DNA from: Colwellia_A sp041890515
Lineage (GTDB): Bacteria > Pseudomonadota > Gammaproteobacteria > Enterobacterales > Alteromonadaceae
NCBI GenBank assembly: GCA_041890515.1
Contig: JASDWX010000046.1
Coordinates: 12,724-76,723 of the forward strand
Direction: 5' to 3'
Length of the DNA: 64,000 nucleotides
The first letter of the stretch is position 1. The number at the start of each line of letters is the position of its first letter. The notes beneath the pieces were generated by a model. That model was not told the origin of the DNA. It searched no databases and saw nothing but the letters and a program-made list of their open reading frames with translations. Both the position numbers and the translations under genes were made by a program. Below are positions 51,618-60,661 of the stretch, piece after piece.

Positions 51618-51641
51618 TTTTTTGATTTTTTGATTTTTTGA
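51618..51641 (+). repeat. 8-base tandem repeat (TTTTTTGA x3)
   Basis: Three perfect copies about 135 bases before the RND adaptor start, in its likely promoter or leader region. Confidence 0.8.
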
Positions 51642-51776
51642 TTGTGCGTTCAATCTCGGCGCGTATCTTGTAATAAGCATTTACAACTTAGTTCATTGTC
51701 TAGACTAATAATTAGTTATTCTATGCATAATTTAATGAATCATGACATTCGATCACACTTTTATGAGGACATAACA

Positions 51777-52985
51777 GTGAAAAATAACAAACAAATTATC
51801 GCACCCATTGCTATTCTTGCTGCGGGCATCTTACTTTATACGGTTTTTGCTAGTATGAAAAAACCGCCAGAAGAAAAGGCTGAAGTTGACAATACACCAA
51901 TCGTTGCCGTTGAAGAAATTCATGTTGCGCCAAGGAATTTAACAGTTAATTCTTATGGTGTGGTACAGCCTAAGTATGAAACAGAGCTAGTTGCGCAAAT
52001 TAGTGGAGAAGTCGTTGAGCTTGCCAAAGTTTTTGTACGTGGTGGTTTTGTAGCTAAAAACCAATTACTCGCACGAATTGATCCTAATGATTATCAAGCT
52101 GCATTGATTGATGCAGAAGCTACCATGGCTTCTGCTCGTGCTGCGCTTGAAAAAGAACGAGCACAAGGTCAAGTTGCTGAACAAGAATGGAAGCGAATTA
52201 CAGATACTTCTCCTACTGAACTTAGTTTGCGTAAACCTCAATTAGCACAAGAGCTTGCTCGTGTTAAATCAGCTCAAGCTTCTGTACTTCGTGCAAAACG
52301 TAATTTAGAACGCACTGAAATTAGAGCCCCTTATGATGCCATGATTGAAAGCCGTTTGATTGGCTTAGGCTCTTTTGTTGGTAAAGGTAGTAAAGTGGGT
52401 AAATTATTAGGAACAGACGTTGCTGAAGTTCGCTTACCGGTTGCTGATAATGAACTACAGTTTTTAACCGAACACGGTGAGAGTGCACAGGTTAACTTGA
52501 TTGGCACATACGCGGGTAAAAATGTCATTTGGCAAGCAAAAATTGCGCGCAGTGAAGGTGTTATTGATAGCCAAAGTCGTATGAGCTATTTAGTTGCTGA
52601 AGTGAAAGACCCATACGATTTAAACAACAAAGTTAATTCATCAATGAAAAGCCCTATTCGTTTTGGCTCATATGTAACGGCTGAAATTCTTGGGGTTAGT
52701 CTCGCTAGCGCAGCAGTGGTACCCCGTTATCTTGTTGATAACGAAAGAGTTGCCATTTTAGATGCTAATTCAAAATTGAGCTATGTTGACATTACTATTG
52801 CTCGTCAAGAAGGTTCAAATGTCATTGTAACAAGCGGTTTGCATGAAGGTGATAAACTCATCGTTTCTGCGTTAGATTACCCTGTTGACGGTATGAAATT
52901 AACATTGCAAGGTAATGTGAATGACGTAAATGAAGAAACTGACAAAGAAACTCCTGAAACTCAAATTGCAAGTATTAAGGACTAA
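51777..52985 (+). CDS. RND efflux periplasmic adaptor (HlyD/MFP family)
   Basis: A 402-residue membrane-fusion protein. The frame opens at 51642, but GTG 51777 follows GAGGA by seven bases and directly begins the membrane anchor (IIAPIAILAAGILLYTVF). Barrel-sandwich halves AQISGEVVELAKVFVRGGFV and TEIRAPYDAMIESRLIGLGSFV flank a coiled-coil hairpin rich in Ala, Glu and Arg. It is joined to the RND pump by a three-base gap, so the two form one unit. No outer-membrane channel gene is next to them; a shared TolC would be needed. Confidence 0.9.
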   Translation: MKNNKQIIAPIAILAAGILLYTVFASMKKPPEEKAEVDNTPIVAVEEIHVAPRNLTVNSYGVVQPKYETELVAQISGEVVELAKVFVRGGFVAKNQLLARIDPNDYQAALIDAEATMASARAALEKERAQGQVAEQEWKRITDTSPTELSLRKPQLAQELARVKSAQASVLRAKRNLERTEIRAPYDAMIESRLIGLGSFVGKGSKVGKLLGTDVAEVRLPVADNELQFLTEHGESAQVNLIGTYAGKNVIWQAKIARSEGVIDSQSRMSYLVAEVKDPYDLNNKVNSSMKSPIRFGSYVTAEILGVSLASAAVVPRYLVDNERVAILDANSKLSYVDITIARQEGSNVIVTSGLHEGDKLIVSALDYPVDGMKLTLQGNVNDVNEETDKETPETQIASIKD

Positions 52986-52988
52986 ATA

Positions 52989-55900
52989 ATGGATGATACT
53001 CATAAGGGCTTAATTGCTTGGTTTGCGCGTAACAGTGTGGCGGCAAACTTGTTGATGGTATTTATTTTAGTGGGCGGTATTTTTACGATTAGTACCATCA
53101 ACAAACAAATGTTCCCACAAATTAATGTCAATTGGATTTCTTATTCTGCACCTTACCCAGGAGCAGCCCCTCAAGAAGTGGAAGAAGGGATCACGATTAA
53201 AATCGAAGAAGCTTTGGAAACCGTTCAAGGTTTAAAGCGGGTGATCACTTATTCAAATCGGAATTTTTCAAATGGTTGGTTTGAAGTTGATCTTGATTAT
53301 GATCCGCAAGTTGTTTTAGAGGAGGTTAAGTCAGCGATTGATTCAATATCGAGTTTCCCTGATGGTATGGAACGCATTAAGGTTGAACGGGAGAAGTTTC
53401 GCCAAGAAGTCATGTATATCAGTTTATATGGTGACTTAACAAATGGAGAGCTTAAAGAGTTAGGGCGAAAAGTTCACAACGAAATTCAACAGCTGCCTTT
53501 TGTAAACATTTCTGAATTATACAGTGGTTTGGACTACGAAATATCAATAGAAGTAAGCAAAAATAAATTACGTGAATATGGTTTGAGTTTTAGAGATGTT
53601 GCGCAAGCGGTACGTGGGTACTCTCGTAATATGTCAGCAGGGCAAATTCGGGCTGAAAATGGCTACATTAATTTACGTGTTGAGAATCAAGCCTATCGAG
53701 GTTATGAGTATGAGCAAATCCCTGTTGTTACCTTAGAAGATGGTACTAAAGTTTCATTGGGTGAAATTGCTACCATTATCGATGGTTTTAAAGAAGGTTT
53801 ACAGTACTCAAAGTTTAATGGTGAAAACTCCGTTACCATTTTTATTGGTGCAGCTAATAATCAAAGTATCACTGATGTTGCAGAAGTCATTAAAAAATAT
53901 GTCGATGAAAAAGCAGATGTATTACCTGAAGGCGTTAAGTTAGAAACGTGGGTTGATATGACCTACTACCTCGAAGGTCGCTTAAATATGATGGTCGACA
54001 ACATGAAAAGTGGAGCAATATTAGTCTTTCTAATGTTAGCGCTATTTTTACGTGTCCGTCTTGCTTTTTGGGTAATGATGGGTTTACCAGTATGTTTCCT
54101 TGGTACTTTATTCCTCATGCCATTAGAGTTCATTGATGTCACTATAAATGTTATTAGCTTGTTTGCTTTTATTTTGGTGCTAGGTATCGTGGTTGATGAT
54201 GCCATTGTCATGGGGGAAAGTGCCCATGAAGAAATCGAACAGCATGGCCATAGTACAGAAAATGTTATTCGTGGCATCCAACGTGTTGCGATGCCAGCAA
54301 CCTTTGGTGTATTAACAACGATTGCAGTATTTCTTCCTTTTCTCTTTGGTGAAGGGCCGTCTGCAGCATTTGGTAAAGCGATTGGGTCTGTCGTTATTCT
54401 TTGTTTAATTTTTTCTTTAATCGAGTCCAAACTTATTTTACCAGCGCATTTGGTTAAAATGAAACCTAAGGTTAATATAATAAAACTTAAGAAATTGAAC
54501 GAGTATGGTTTCTTTTGGTTCTTTCAATATCCTTTAGATAGGATTATTAAATTAGTAGACAAGCTTCGAGCAGTTATTGATAAAGGTTTACAAAATTTCA
54601 TTAAGAATGTGTATCGTCCTGCTTTAACGCTATTTATTCATTATCGTTACGGCGTATTGATGTTTTTTATTAGTTTAATGCTCATTAGCGCGGGTTTGTT
54701 TAGTGGTGGTTTTGTTCGCTTCGTTGGACAACCTAAGATCCCACACGATTTTCCACGCGTTAATGTTGAAATGAATATTGATGCTTCAGAGAAAGCAACC
54801 TTACAAACTTTATTGAATATTCAAGGTGTTATTAATAGTATTGACAAGGACATTGAAGAAAAGTACGGACAGTCAATGATCTCTGATATGCAGGTTGATT
54901 TACGCAGCCGAACCAGTGGTCAGTTAATGGTGAAATTAGTTTTACCAGAACTTCGACCAATGAATACTTTTGAACTTGCTGATTTATGGCGTGCAGCCAT
55001 TCCTAATTATCCGGGTGTAAAATCATTTACCATCGGTGATAACTTATTTGGTGGCGGACGAGATGATGGAGATATTGCCTTTAGATTAGAAAGTAAAGAT
55101 GATGCACAATTACTAGCCGCTTCAAGGGAATTAAAGACTAAACTTAACTCTTTGAAAGGTATTGGTGATGTTAACGATAGCCGCCAAACCAGTGCGAAAG
55201 AAGTTCAATTTCAATTGAAACCGCTTGCTTATAGTTTAGAGTTAACATTAGCTGAAATTGCTTCTCAAGTGAATTACAGTTTTTATGGTCTAGAAGCACA
55301 GCGTATATTGCGAGATAGTGAAGAAGTGAAAGTGATGGTTCGTTATCCACATGATCAACGAAGCTCTATTGGGCATGTTGATGATGTGATGATTAAAGCG
55401 CCCAATGGTGCAGAATTACCTTTGTCTGAACTAGCGGTCATTACTTTGCAGGATGGCGTTACACGTATTCGTCGTGAAAATGGCAACCGTACGATTAATG
55501 TCTGGGCAAGTGTTGATGCAGAGCAAGTTGAACCATTTAAAGTGGCGAATGACATTCGAGATAATTTTATTCCTGAACTATTAAGAAAATTTCCAAAAGT
55601 ACAAAGTGAAGTGTCGGGCAGTATTCAGGAAGAAATGGAGAGTGCGGATAATCAAAAGCGTGACTTTATCATTTCACTGTTAATTGTATTCTCATTGCTA
55701 GCCATCCCGCTGAAGTCCTATTCGCAAGCTGTTATGATCATGGTGGTTATTCCTTTCGGAATCATTGGTTCAGTATTTGGTCATTTTATTTTGGGTATGG
55801 ATTTAAGTGCACTATCAGTGATGGGAATATTAGCTGCGTCTGGTGTGGTGGTGAATGATTCCCTGGTCATGGTTGATTATGTTAACAATGCCAGAAAGTC

Positions 55901-56201
55901 TGGCGTTAAGTTAAAAGATGCAGTCATTCATGCAGGCACTAAACGTTTTAGGGCGATTATGCTCACCTCAATAACAACCTTTATTGGCTTAGTACCCATT
56001 ATCTTTTTTGAAGTTAGCGCACAAGCACAAATTGTGATCCCAATGGCAATATCCTTAGCTTTTGGTGTATTGTTTGCGACCATTGTGACCTTAATTTTGA
56101 TACCAAGTTTATATCTCATTATTGAAGATATTAAAGGGCTATTCAAACGTAAGAAAAAACCTTTACTGACAGAGAGTTGTGCTGACTTAACGATCAGTTA
56201 A
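52989..56201 (+). CDS. RND-family efflux transporter, inner-membrane pump
   Basis: A 1070-residue AcrB-like protein with 12 predicted helices and two large periplasmic loops. It opens GLIAWFARNSVAANLLMVFILVGG, and GIVVDDAIVMGESAHEE in helix 4 carries the paired aspartates of the proton relay. The second half repeats the fold (IPLKSYSQAVMIMVVIPFGIIGSVFG; GVVVNDSLVMVDYVN). The sequence is of the hydrophobe/amphiphile type but diverged from AcrB and MexB; substrate cannot be read from sequence. Confidence 0.92.
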   Translation: MDDTHKGLIAWFARNSVAANLLMVFILVGGIFTISTINKQMFPQINVNWISYSAPYPGAAPQEVEEGITIKIEEALETVQGLKRVITYSNRNFSNGWFEVDLDYDPQVVLEEVKSAIDSISSFPDGMERIKVEREKFRQEVMYISLYGDLTNGELKELGRKVHNEIQQLPFVNISELYSGLDYEISIEVSKNKLREYGLSFRDVAQAVRGYSRNMSAGQIRAENGYINLRVENQAYRGYEYEQIPVVTLEDGTKVSLGEIATIIDGFKEGLQYSKFNGENSVTIFIGAANNQSITDVAEVIKKYVDEKADVLPEGVKLETWVDMTYYLEGRLNMMVDNMKSGAILVFLMLALFLRVRLAFWVMMGLPVCFLGTLFLMPLEFIDVTINVISLFAFILVLGIVVDDAIVMGESAHEEIEQHGHSTENVIRGIQRVAMPATFGVLTTIAVFLPFLFGEGPSAAFGKAIGSVVILCLIFSLIESKLILPAHLVKMKPKVNIIKLKKLNEYGFFWFFQYPLDRIIKLVDKLRAVIDKGLQNFIKNVYRPALTLFIHYRYGVLMFFISLMLISAGLFSGGFVRFVGQPKIPHDFPRVNVEMNIDASEKATLQTLLNIQGVINSIDKDIEEKYGQSMISDMQVDLRSRTSGQLMVKLVLPELRPMNTFELADLWRAAIPNYPGVKSFTIGDNLFGGGRDDGDIAFRLESKDDAQLLAASRELKTKLNSLKGIGDVNDSRQTSAKEVQFQLKPLAYSLELTLAEIASQVNYSFYGLEAQRILRDSEEVKVMVRYPHDQRSSIGHVDDVMIKAPNGAELPLSELAVITLQDGVTRIRRENGNRTINVWASVDAEQVEPFKVANDIRDNFIPELLRKFPKVQSEVSGSIQEEMESADNQKRDFIISLLIVFSLLAIPLKSYSQAVMIMVVIPFGIIGSVFGHFILGMDLSALSVMGILAASGVVVNDSLVMVDYVNNARKSGVKLKDAVIHAGTKRFRAIMLTSITTFIGLVPIIFFEVSAQAQIVIPMAISLAFGVLFATIVTLILIPSLYLIIEDIKGLFKRKKKPLLTESCADLTIS

Positions 56202-56219
56202 TATCATTGCTCTTTTTCT

Positions 56220-56248
56220 AAAGCCATTACTTTGTAATGGCTTTTTTA
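56220..56248 (+). terminator. Terminator of the RND efflux operon
   Basis: AAAGCCATTAC / GTAATGGCTTT, an 11-base perfect stem with a TTT loop, then TTTTATA. Confidence 0.92.
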
Positions 56249-56366
56249 TATGTTCCATTTAATTGATTTGAAATAACTTACACCAAAGAAAAACTATCGT
56301 TTAGAAGGGGCGATGACTATAATATCGTTAACTCTTAATAAAAATTAATCAAGTGAACTCATCATA

Positions 56367-56669
56367 ATGAAACCTATTTATTTTTTTTCTATACTAACGC
56401 TTTTGACTTTAGTGGGTTGTTCAACAATTGAAAATGCGTGTGAAGATATAACACTGGCCAGTGAACAAATTAAAGAATGTCAGTCTTTACAACGACAAAT
56501 AACTCATTCTAAAAATGAGCCCATAAAGCGTACTGAATTAGAACGGCGCTATCAAGTTGATTGTATTGATATTCGTTTTTATCGTGATGATAAGCAAAAA
56601 GCAAAATGTGGTAATAAACATAAACTTGCTGAAATTATTAAAACTGCAAAAGAAGAGTCTCAACAGTAA
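56367..56669 (+). CDS. Small lipoprotein, unknown function
   Basis: A 100-residue protein with a lipoprotein signal peptide (lipobox LVGC, Cys about residue 18). The mature part is charged and has four further cysteines (ENACEDI, KECQSL, VDCIDI, AKCGNK), which may form two disulfides in the periplasm. I recognise no family. It has its own terminator and stands alone. Confidence 0.7.
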   Translation: MKPIYFFSILTLLTLVGCSTIENACEDITLASEQIKECQSLQRQITHSKNEPIKRTELERRYQVDCIDIRFYRDDKQKAKCGNKHKLAEIIKTAKEESQQ

Positions 56670-56696
56670 AGTATAATTCAATAACATTTATTATTT

Positions 56697-56720
56697 AAAA
56701 CAGACCTTTTGGTTTGTTTT
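56697..56720 (+). terminator. Terminator after the first small lipoprotein
   Basis: AAAACAGACC / GGTTTGTTTT stem of ten pairs (one G-T) with a TTTT loop and a T-rich right arm. Confidence 0.75.
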
Positions 56721-56771
56721 CTATTTTAAGGTCATTATTTAAGCAAAAACAATAAATTAAAGAGCATGTGT

Positions 56772-57194
56772 ATGTGTAAAAAAATAGTTTATATCATTTT
56801 ATTAGGTAGCATGTTGATGTCATGTCAGCAAAATTCAACTACACCAGTAGAAAAATCATCTGTTAAATCAGAAGAAGTTGCCAAGTCAGAGGTCGCGAAA
56901 ATGTCAATCAAACCTTCTTTAGGTAAAGTCGATATGAAACAGTTGTCATTTACAGCGAGGGTACAATACATGAACCTTGAAGGTGGTTTTTTTGGGTTGG
57001 TTTCCAAAGAGGGAAAGCATTGGTTGCCGATGAACTTAAAGAAAGAATTTCAACAACACGGTGCTATTATTAAAGTAACAGGCAGCGCTCTCAATGACAT
57101 AATGACTATTCAGCAATGGGGAACGCCCTTTTCAATAACTCACATTGAATTAATTAAGGCAGGTCAATCAGGAGCTGAAAGCGACGTTATGTAG
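56772..57194 (+). CDS. Small lipoprotein, unknown function
   Basis: A protein of about 140 residues. AGAG lies seven bases before the ATG at 56772; the ATG at 56766 is too close to it. Signal peptide with lipobox LMSC, a Ser/Lys/Val linker, then a compact beta-like domain (SFTARVQYMNLEGGFFGLVSK; HGAIIKVTGSALNDIMTIQQW) that resembles a small OB-like fold. Not assigned to a family. It is convergent with the phosphatase, seven bases away. Confidence 0.65.
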   Translation: MCKKIVYIILLGSMLMSCQQNSTTPVEKSSVKSEEVAKSEVAKMSIKPSLGKVDMKQLSFTARVQYMNLEGGFFGLVSKEGKHWLPMNLKKEFQQHGAIIKVTGSALNDIMTIQQWGTPFSITHIELIKAGQSGAESDVM

Positions 57195-57201
57195 GCTGCT
57201 T

Positions 57202-57729
57202 TCATTTACAAATTAAAGGTTGCATTAATAAGGTTAAGTGGCGTTTTTTACCAGATATAACCACTTGATATATCGAACGATATTGTTTTTCTGAAATAGA
57301 TTCAACCCTTACTTTACTTAATAATTCTGCCAATTGTGGCGTGGTGTTACTATGCCCGAAGATTACCGCGTTTTCTTTTTCTTTGATTAATTGCCAAGCA
57401 AGTTGTTCTAACTTGTTTGGTGCATAGCTATTTATCGCAAGCTTCTGTTGCAGAGCCAGTGGTGAAGCGGTTGCCATCGTTCTTTTATAGCGCGTACTGT
57501 ATATTTTCTTTATCTTTGCGTTTTCTAATATACTTGCAAGTTGTTTTGCTCTAAATTTTCCACATTGTGTTAAAGCGGGATCATCCTTATTTATTTGCTT
57601 CTCAGCATGACGAATTAAATAAAGGCTGTAGCTTTTGCTGTTCGTCTCTTTGGCGTTACTTTCAGTCGCCTGAACGACGAAAAAAGGCATGCTGACGAAA
57701 GTCATTATGAGTGCTATTAATGTTTTCAT
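57202..57729 (-). CDS. Exported histidine phosphatase family protein (SixA/phosphoglycerate mutase-like)
   Basis: A 175-residue protein with a signal peptide (MKTLIALIMTFVSMPFFVVQ) and the branch-1 RHG core YLIRHAEKQ, the arginine-bearing YSTRYKRTMATASPLA and the second histidine in VIFGHSNTTPQLAEL. The export signal makes a periplasmic phosphatase more likely than the cytoplasmic phosphohistidine phosphatase SixA. It ends next to the lipoprotein and lies 41 bases downstream of sthA, perhaps in the same transcript. Confidence 0.8.
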   Translation of the reverse strand: MKTLIALIMTFVSMPFFVVQATESNAKETNSKSYSLYLIRHAEKQINKDDPALTQCGKFRAKQLASILENAKIKKIYSTRYKRTMATASPLALQQKLAINSYAPNKLEQLAWQLIKEKENAVIFGHSNTTPQLAELLSKVRVESISEKQYRSIYQVVISGKKRHLTLLMQPLICK

Positions 57730-57770
57730 AACCTACCTTTTTGTTCTTTTCAATTAAAGCTTATTGCTTA

Positions 57771-59207
57771 TCAAAACAAACGGTTCAAACCATTTAAAGC
57801 CGCAACACGAAATGCTTCAGCCATCGTAGGATAGTTGAACGTTGTGTTTACAAAATACTCAATCGTATTACCCCCATTGGTTTGTTGCATAATTGCTTGA
57901 CCAATGTGAATAATTTCAGCTGCATTTTCGCCAAAACAATGAATACCTAAAATTTCTTTTGTTTCGCGGTGAAAAAGTATTTTTAATGAACCTACCAAAC
58001 TATTGGATATTTGCGCTCTTGCTAAATGTTTGAACTGTGCACGGCCCACTTCATAAGGAATTTTAGCCGCTGTAAGTTCTTGTTCAGTTTTTCCTACTGA
58101 ACTTATTTCTGGAATGGTATAAATACCGGTTGGAATATCAGCAATAAGTTTCGCTGTACTGTGATGATCGATCATCGCAGATGCGGCTAATCGGCCTTGA
58201 TCATAAGCAGCACTTGCTAAACTCGGATAACCAATAACATCTCCAACGCCATAGATATTATCTACATCTGTTTGATACTGATCGTTTACTTTTAGCTGTC
58301 CACGGCCATCTGATGTTAATCCTGCATTCTCAACGTTTAAATCTGCAGTATTACCAGTACGTCCATTGGCAAATAATAAACAATCAGCGCGCATTTTCTT
58401 ACCAGATTCTAAATGAACAACGACAGAATCATCAGAGGCTTCAACACGTTCAATAGCTTCGCCATGGCGGATAACAACACCGTTATTCCATAAGTGATAA
58501 CTAAGTGAGTCAGACATCTCAGCATCTAAAAAGGATAACAACCTATCTCGTGTATTAATTAAATCTACTTTGACTCCAAGTCCTCTAAATATAGATGCGT
58601 ATTCTGAGCCAATGACGCCTGCACCGTAAATAATAATAGAACGGGGATCATGCTTAAGTGATAAAATAGTATCTGAGTCATAAACACGTGGGTGATTAAA
58701 ATCAATATCGTCTGGTCGGTATGGATGTGAGCCTGTTGCAATTACAATTTGTTTTGCTGTGATTTGCTCAATAGAGCCATCGTCTTTAACAATTTTTAGC
58801 GTATGTGCATCAATAAATGAAGCTTCACCTGAAACGAGTTGAACACGGTTACGATCATAAAACCCACTTCGCAATTGTACTTGTTTGCGAATAACAGATG
58901 ATGCATGTTTGAGAATATCCGGAAATGTTAAGTGCTTTGCTTTTTCATGACCTCTAAAAAGTGGGCTGGCGTTATATTCAATGAGTCGGCTAACACTTTG
59001 GCGTAGCGCTTTTGAGGGAATGGTCCCCCAATGTGTGCAACCACCACCAACATCTTTATAGCGCTCTACAATGGCAACCGTTTTTTCTCTTTTAGACAGC
59101 TCCATCGCAGTACCTTCACCCCCTGGACCTGTACCAATAATGATTGCATCGTAATCATAATTTTCGATGACTTTTGTCGTTGTTTTAGCTTTGTTTTTAG
59201 TTACCAA
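57771..59207 (-). CDS. sthA: Soluble pyridine nucleotide transhydrogenase SthA
   Basis: A 478-residue flavoprotein moving hydride between NADPH and NAD+. FAD motif IIIGTGPGGEGTAMELSK; GGGCTHWGTIPSKALRQSV, in which only one of the two redox cysteines of the disulfide-reductase family is kept, as is typical of SthA; NAD(P) motif IIIYGAGVIGSEYASIFRGLG; ending NYPTMAEAFRVAALNGLNRL. The start is TTG with AAGG upstream. Its position near fabR and trmA matches the E. coli order sthA-fabR-yijD-trmA. Confidence 0.94.
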   Translation of the reverse strand: MVTKNKAKTTTKVIENYDYDAIIIGTGPGGEGTAMELSKREKTVAIVERYKDVGGGCTHWGTIPSKALRQSVSRLIEYNASPLFRGHEKAKHLTFPDILKHASSVIRKQVQLRSGFYDRNRVQLVSGEASFIDAHTLKIVKDDGSIEQITAKQIVIATGSHPYRPDDIDFNHPRVYDSDTILSLKHDPRSIIIYGAGVIGSEYASIFRGLGVKVDLINTRDRLLSFLDAEMSDSLSYHLWNNGVVIRHGEAIERVEASDDSVVVHLESGKKMRADCLLFANGRTGNTADLNVENAGLTSDGRGQLKVNDQYQTDVDNIYGVGDVIGYPSLASAAYDQGRLAASAMIDHHSTAKLIADIPTGIYTIPEISSVGKTEQELTAAKIPYEVGRAQFKHLARAQISNSLVGSLKILFHRETKEILGIHCFGENAAEIIHIGQAIMQQTNGGNTIEYFVNTTFNYPTMAEAFRVAALNGLNRLF

Positions 59208-59315
59208 GCTCTTGCCTTAAATTCCTACTAAGATAAAAAAATTCTAGCAGGAATTTAGACGTCTGACCATGTAAAAGCTTGATCTATACCTATAATACTT
59301 AAATAGATGAAAGCT

Positions 59316-60434
59316 TTATGCAAGTTGGGTTAAGAAACGCTGCCAATGTTGTTGTTGGTCAGCAAGGTGCCGCTTAAACTCTTGATATTGTGCCGCTAAC
59401 TCAGAACTTTCAACATCTGCGATTAATCTATCTCGTCTACAGGCAAGTAACTTTTTACGTACATCATAATATTCATTGATTCTGATAATGAGTAAGTCAT
59501 ATTCTTGTTGAAGCTTTTCACGCATCTGCTCTGCATTTGGATGAGCCAATAATTTTTTTTGACTACGTTTTAAAACCATCGCTAAACGTGCTTTTTCAAT
59601 TTTATCATCAGAGTAAGTACGAAGTTTGGTAGTTAACTTTAAATATTCACAACCTTTAATTAACCACTTAGTTGGATCAAATTGCCACCATCGGATCCCA
59701 TTTCGATAATCATTCTCAAAAATATGGTGATAGTTATGGTAACCCTCACCAAACGTTAAAAAAGCAAGAAAGCCGTTGTCTCGAGCTGTATTTCTTTCGG
59801 TATAAGTTTGCTTGCCCCAAATATGCGCTAATGAATTAATAAAAAAAGTGGTGTGGTGGTTCAACACTAAACGGAGAAAACCCACTAATAGTAAACTACT
59901 GATAATATCGCCGTGCCATAAACCAAATAGAATGGGCACGCCAATGTTCATCAGTATGGTTAGTAATAAATAATTCTTGTGTTGCCACATAACAATAGGG
60001 TCTTTTTGTAAATCACGGGTATTATCATAATTAGCATATCTGTGTGCTTGATATTCTCGCAGCATCCAGCCTATGTGTGAATACCAAAAACCTCTTTTTG
60101 CGGAGTAAGGGTCTTTTTCATTATTATCAACATGCTTATGATGAATTCTATGATCTGATGACCAATGCAAAATGCTATTTTGTAATGCAAATGCACCGCC
60201 AAGTGCAAAAATGAAACGTAATGACCAATGTGCTTGATAGGTTTTATGCGACCATAAACGATGATAGCCTGCAGTAATCGACATACCACAGTAAATAAAA
60301 CAGCATAATGCAACAACCAGTTCTGTGGTATCAAACCCGTGTGTCATTGCTCGATATGGAACAGCGATAGCGGCTACCAAAAAGGTAATTAAAAATACGC
60401 TAAAGTTTAACCATACGATTTTAGGTTTATTCAT
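59316..60434 (-). CDS. Membrane fatty-acid (acyl-CoA/lipid) desaturase
   Basis: A 372-residue membrane di-iron enzyme that introduces a double bond into fatty-acyl chains, useful for membrane fluidity in the cold. Three histidine boxes: HRLWSH (58-63), HRIHH (95-99) and HNYHH (about 230-237, in GEGYHNYHH). Hydrophobic helix pairs lie between them. The ATG at 60434 gives MNKPKIVWLNFSVFLITFLV; the frame continues to 60467 only with TTG. The C-terminal 100 residues form a charged helical extension. The FabR-like site on its promoter suggests feedback by unsaturated acyl chains. Confidence 0.9.
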   Translation of the reverse strand: MNKPKIVWLNFSVFLITFLVAAIAVPYRAMTHGFDTTELVVALCCFIYCGMSITAGYHRLWSHKTYQAHWSLRFIFALGGAFALQNSILHWSSDHRIHHKHVDNNEKDPYSAKRGFWYSHIGWMLREYQAHRYANYDNTRDLQKDPIVMWQHKNYLLLTILMNIGVPILFGLWHGDIISSLLLVGFLRLVLNHHTTFFINSLAHIWGKQTYTERNTARDNGFLAFLTFGEGYHNYHHIFENDYRNGIRWWQFDPTKWLIKGCEYLKLTTKLRTYSDDKIEKARLAMVLKRSQKKLLAHPNAEQMREKLQQEYDLLIIRINEYYDVRKKLLACRRDRLIADVESSELAAQYQEFKRHLADQQQHWQRFLTQLA

Positions 60435-60481
60435 GTAATCATAATTCCAGTGGTAAAAGACGTACAATGAATAAATATTTC

Positions 60482-60499
60482 AGTGTACACGTGTACTCT
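60482..60499. promoter_or_regulatory. FabR-like operator at the desaturase transcription start
   Basis: AGTGTACACGTGTACTCT is palindromic at 16 of 18 positions and has the GTACA-CGTGTAC look of FabR/DesT-type sites. It lies immediately downstream of the -10 box of a minus-strand promoter, between the desaturase and fabR, so bound repressor would block initiation. Confidence 0.65.
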
Positions 60500-60527
60500 A
60501 TTTTAGCTTTGATCACTTTTCAGTCAA
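60500..60527 (-). promoter_or_regulatory. Promoter of the desaturase
   Basis: On the minus strand TTGACT (60522-60527), 16 bases, TAAAAT (60500-60505). The start would fall at about 60493, inside the palindrome. Confidence 0.6.
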
Positions 60528-60661
60528 GTGAAATATCACTAAATTTTTATTATATTACACACACTACAGCCTCTAAAAATGAATGTTAGGCATTAAGGTT
60601 CTAGTAAATGGACGAAAATTCAGTATGATATGAACAAGCTGAAGAACAGGTTTATTAAGTA

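Larger units (their letters stand above)
50823..51776 (+). other. 950-base region without a convincing gene
   Basis: It lies between the TerB-like gene (-) and the RND adaptor (+). A hairpin TGCCCAA (51109-51115) / TTGGGCA (51129-51135), a 16-base palindrome (51165-51180) and an octamer repeat (51618-51641) are the only structures seen. A 66-codon frame at 51211-51411 begins with TTG without a ribosome site and is Phe/Cys/Tyr-rich; I do not call it a gene. Confidence 0.5.

Noticed and set aside
53966..54430. 154-codon minus-strand frame inside the RND pump gene
   Set aside because: Antisense shadow of conserved transmembrane coding sequence; no start signal.
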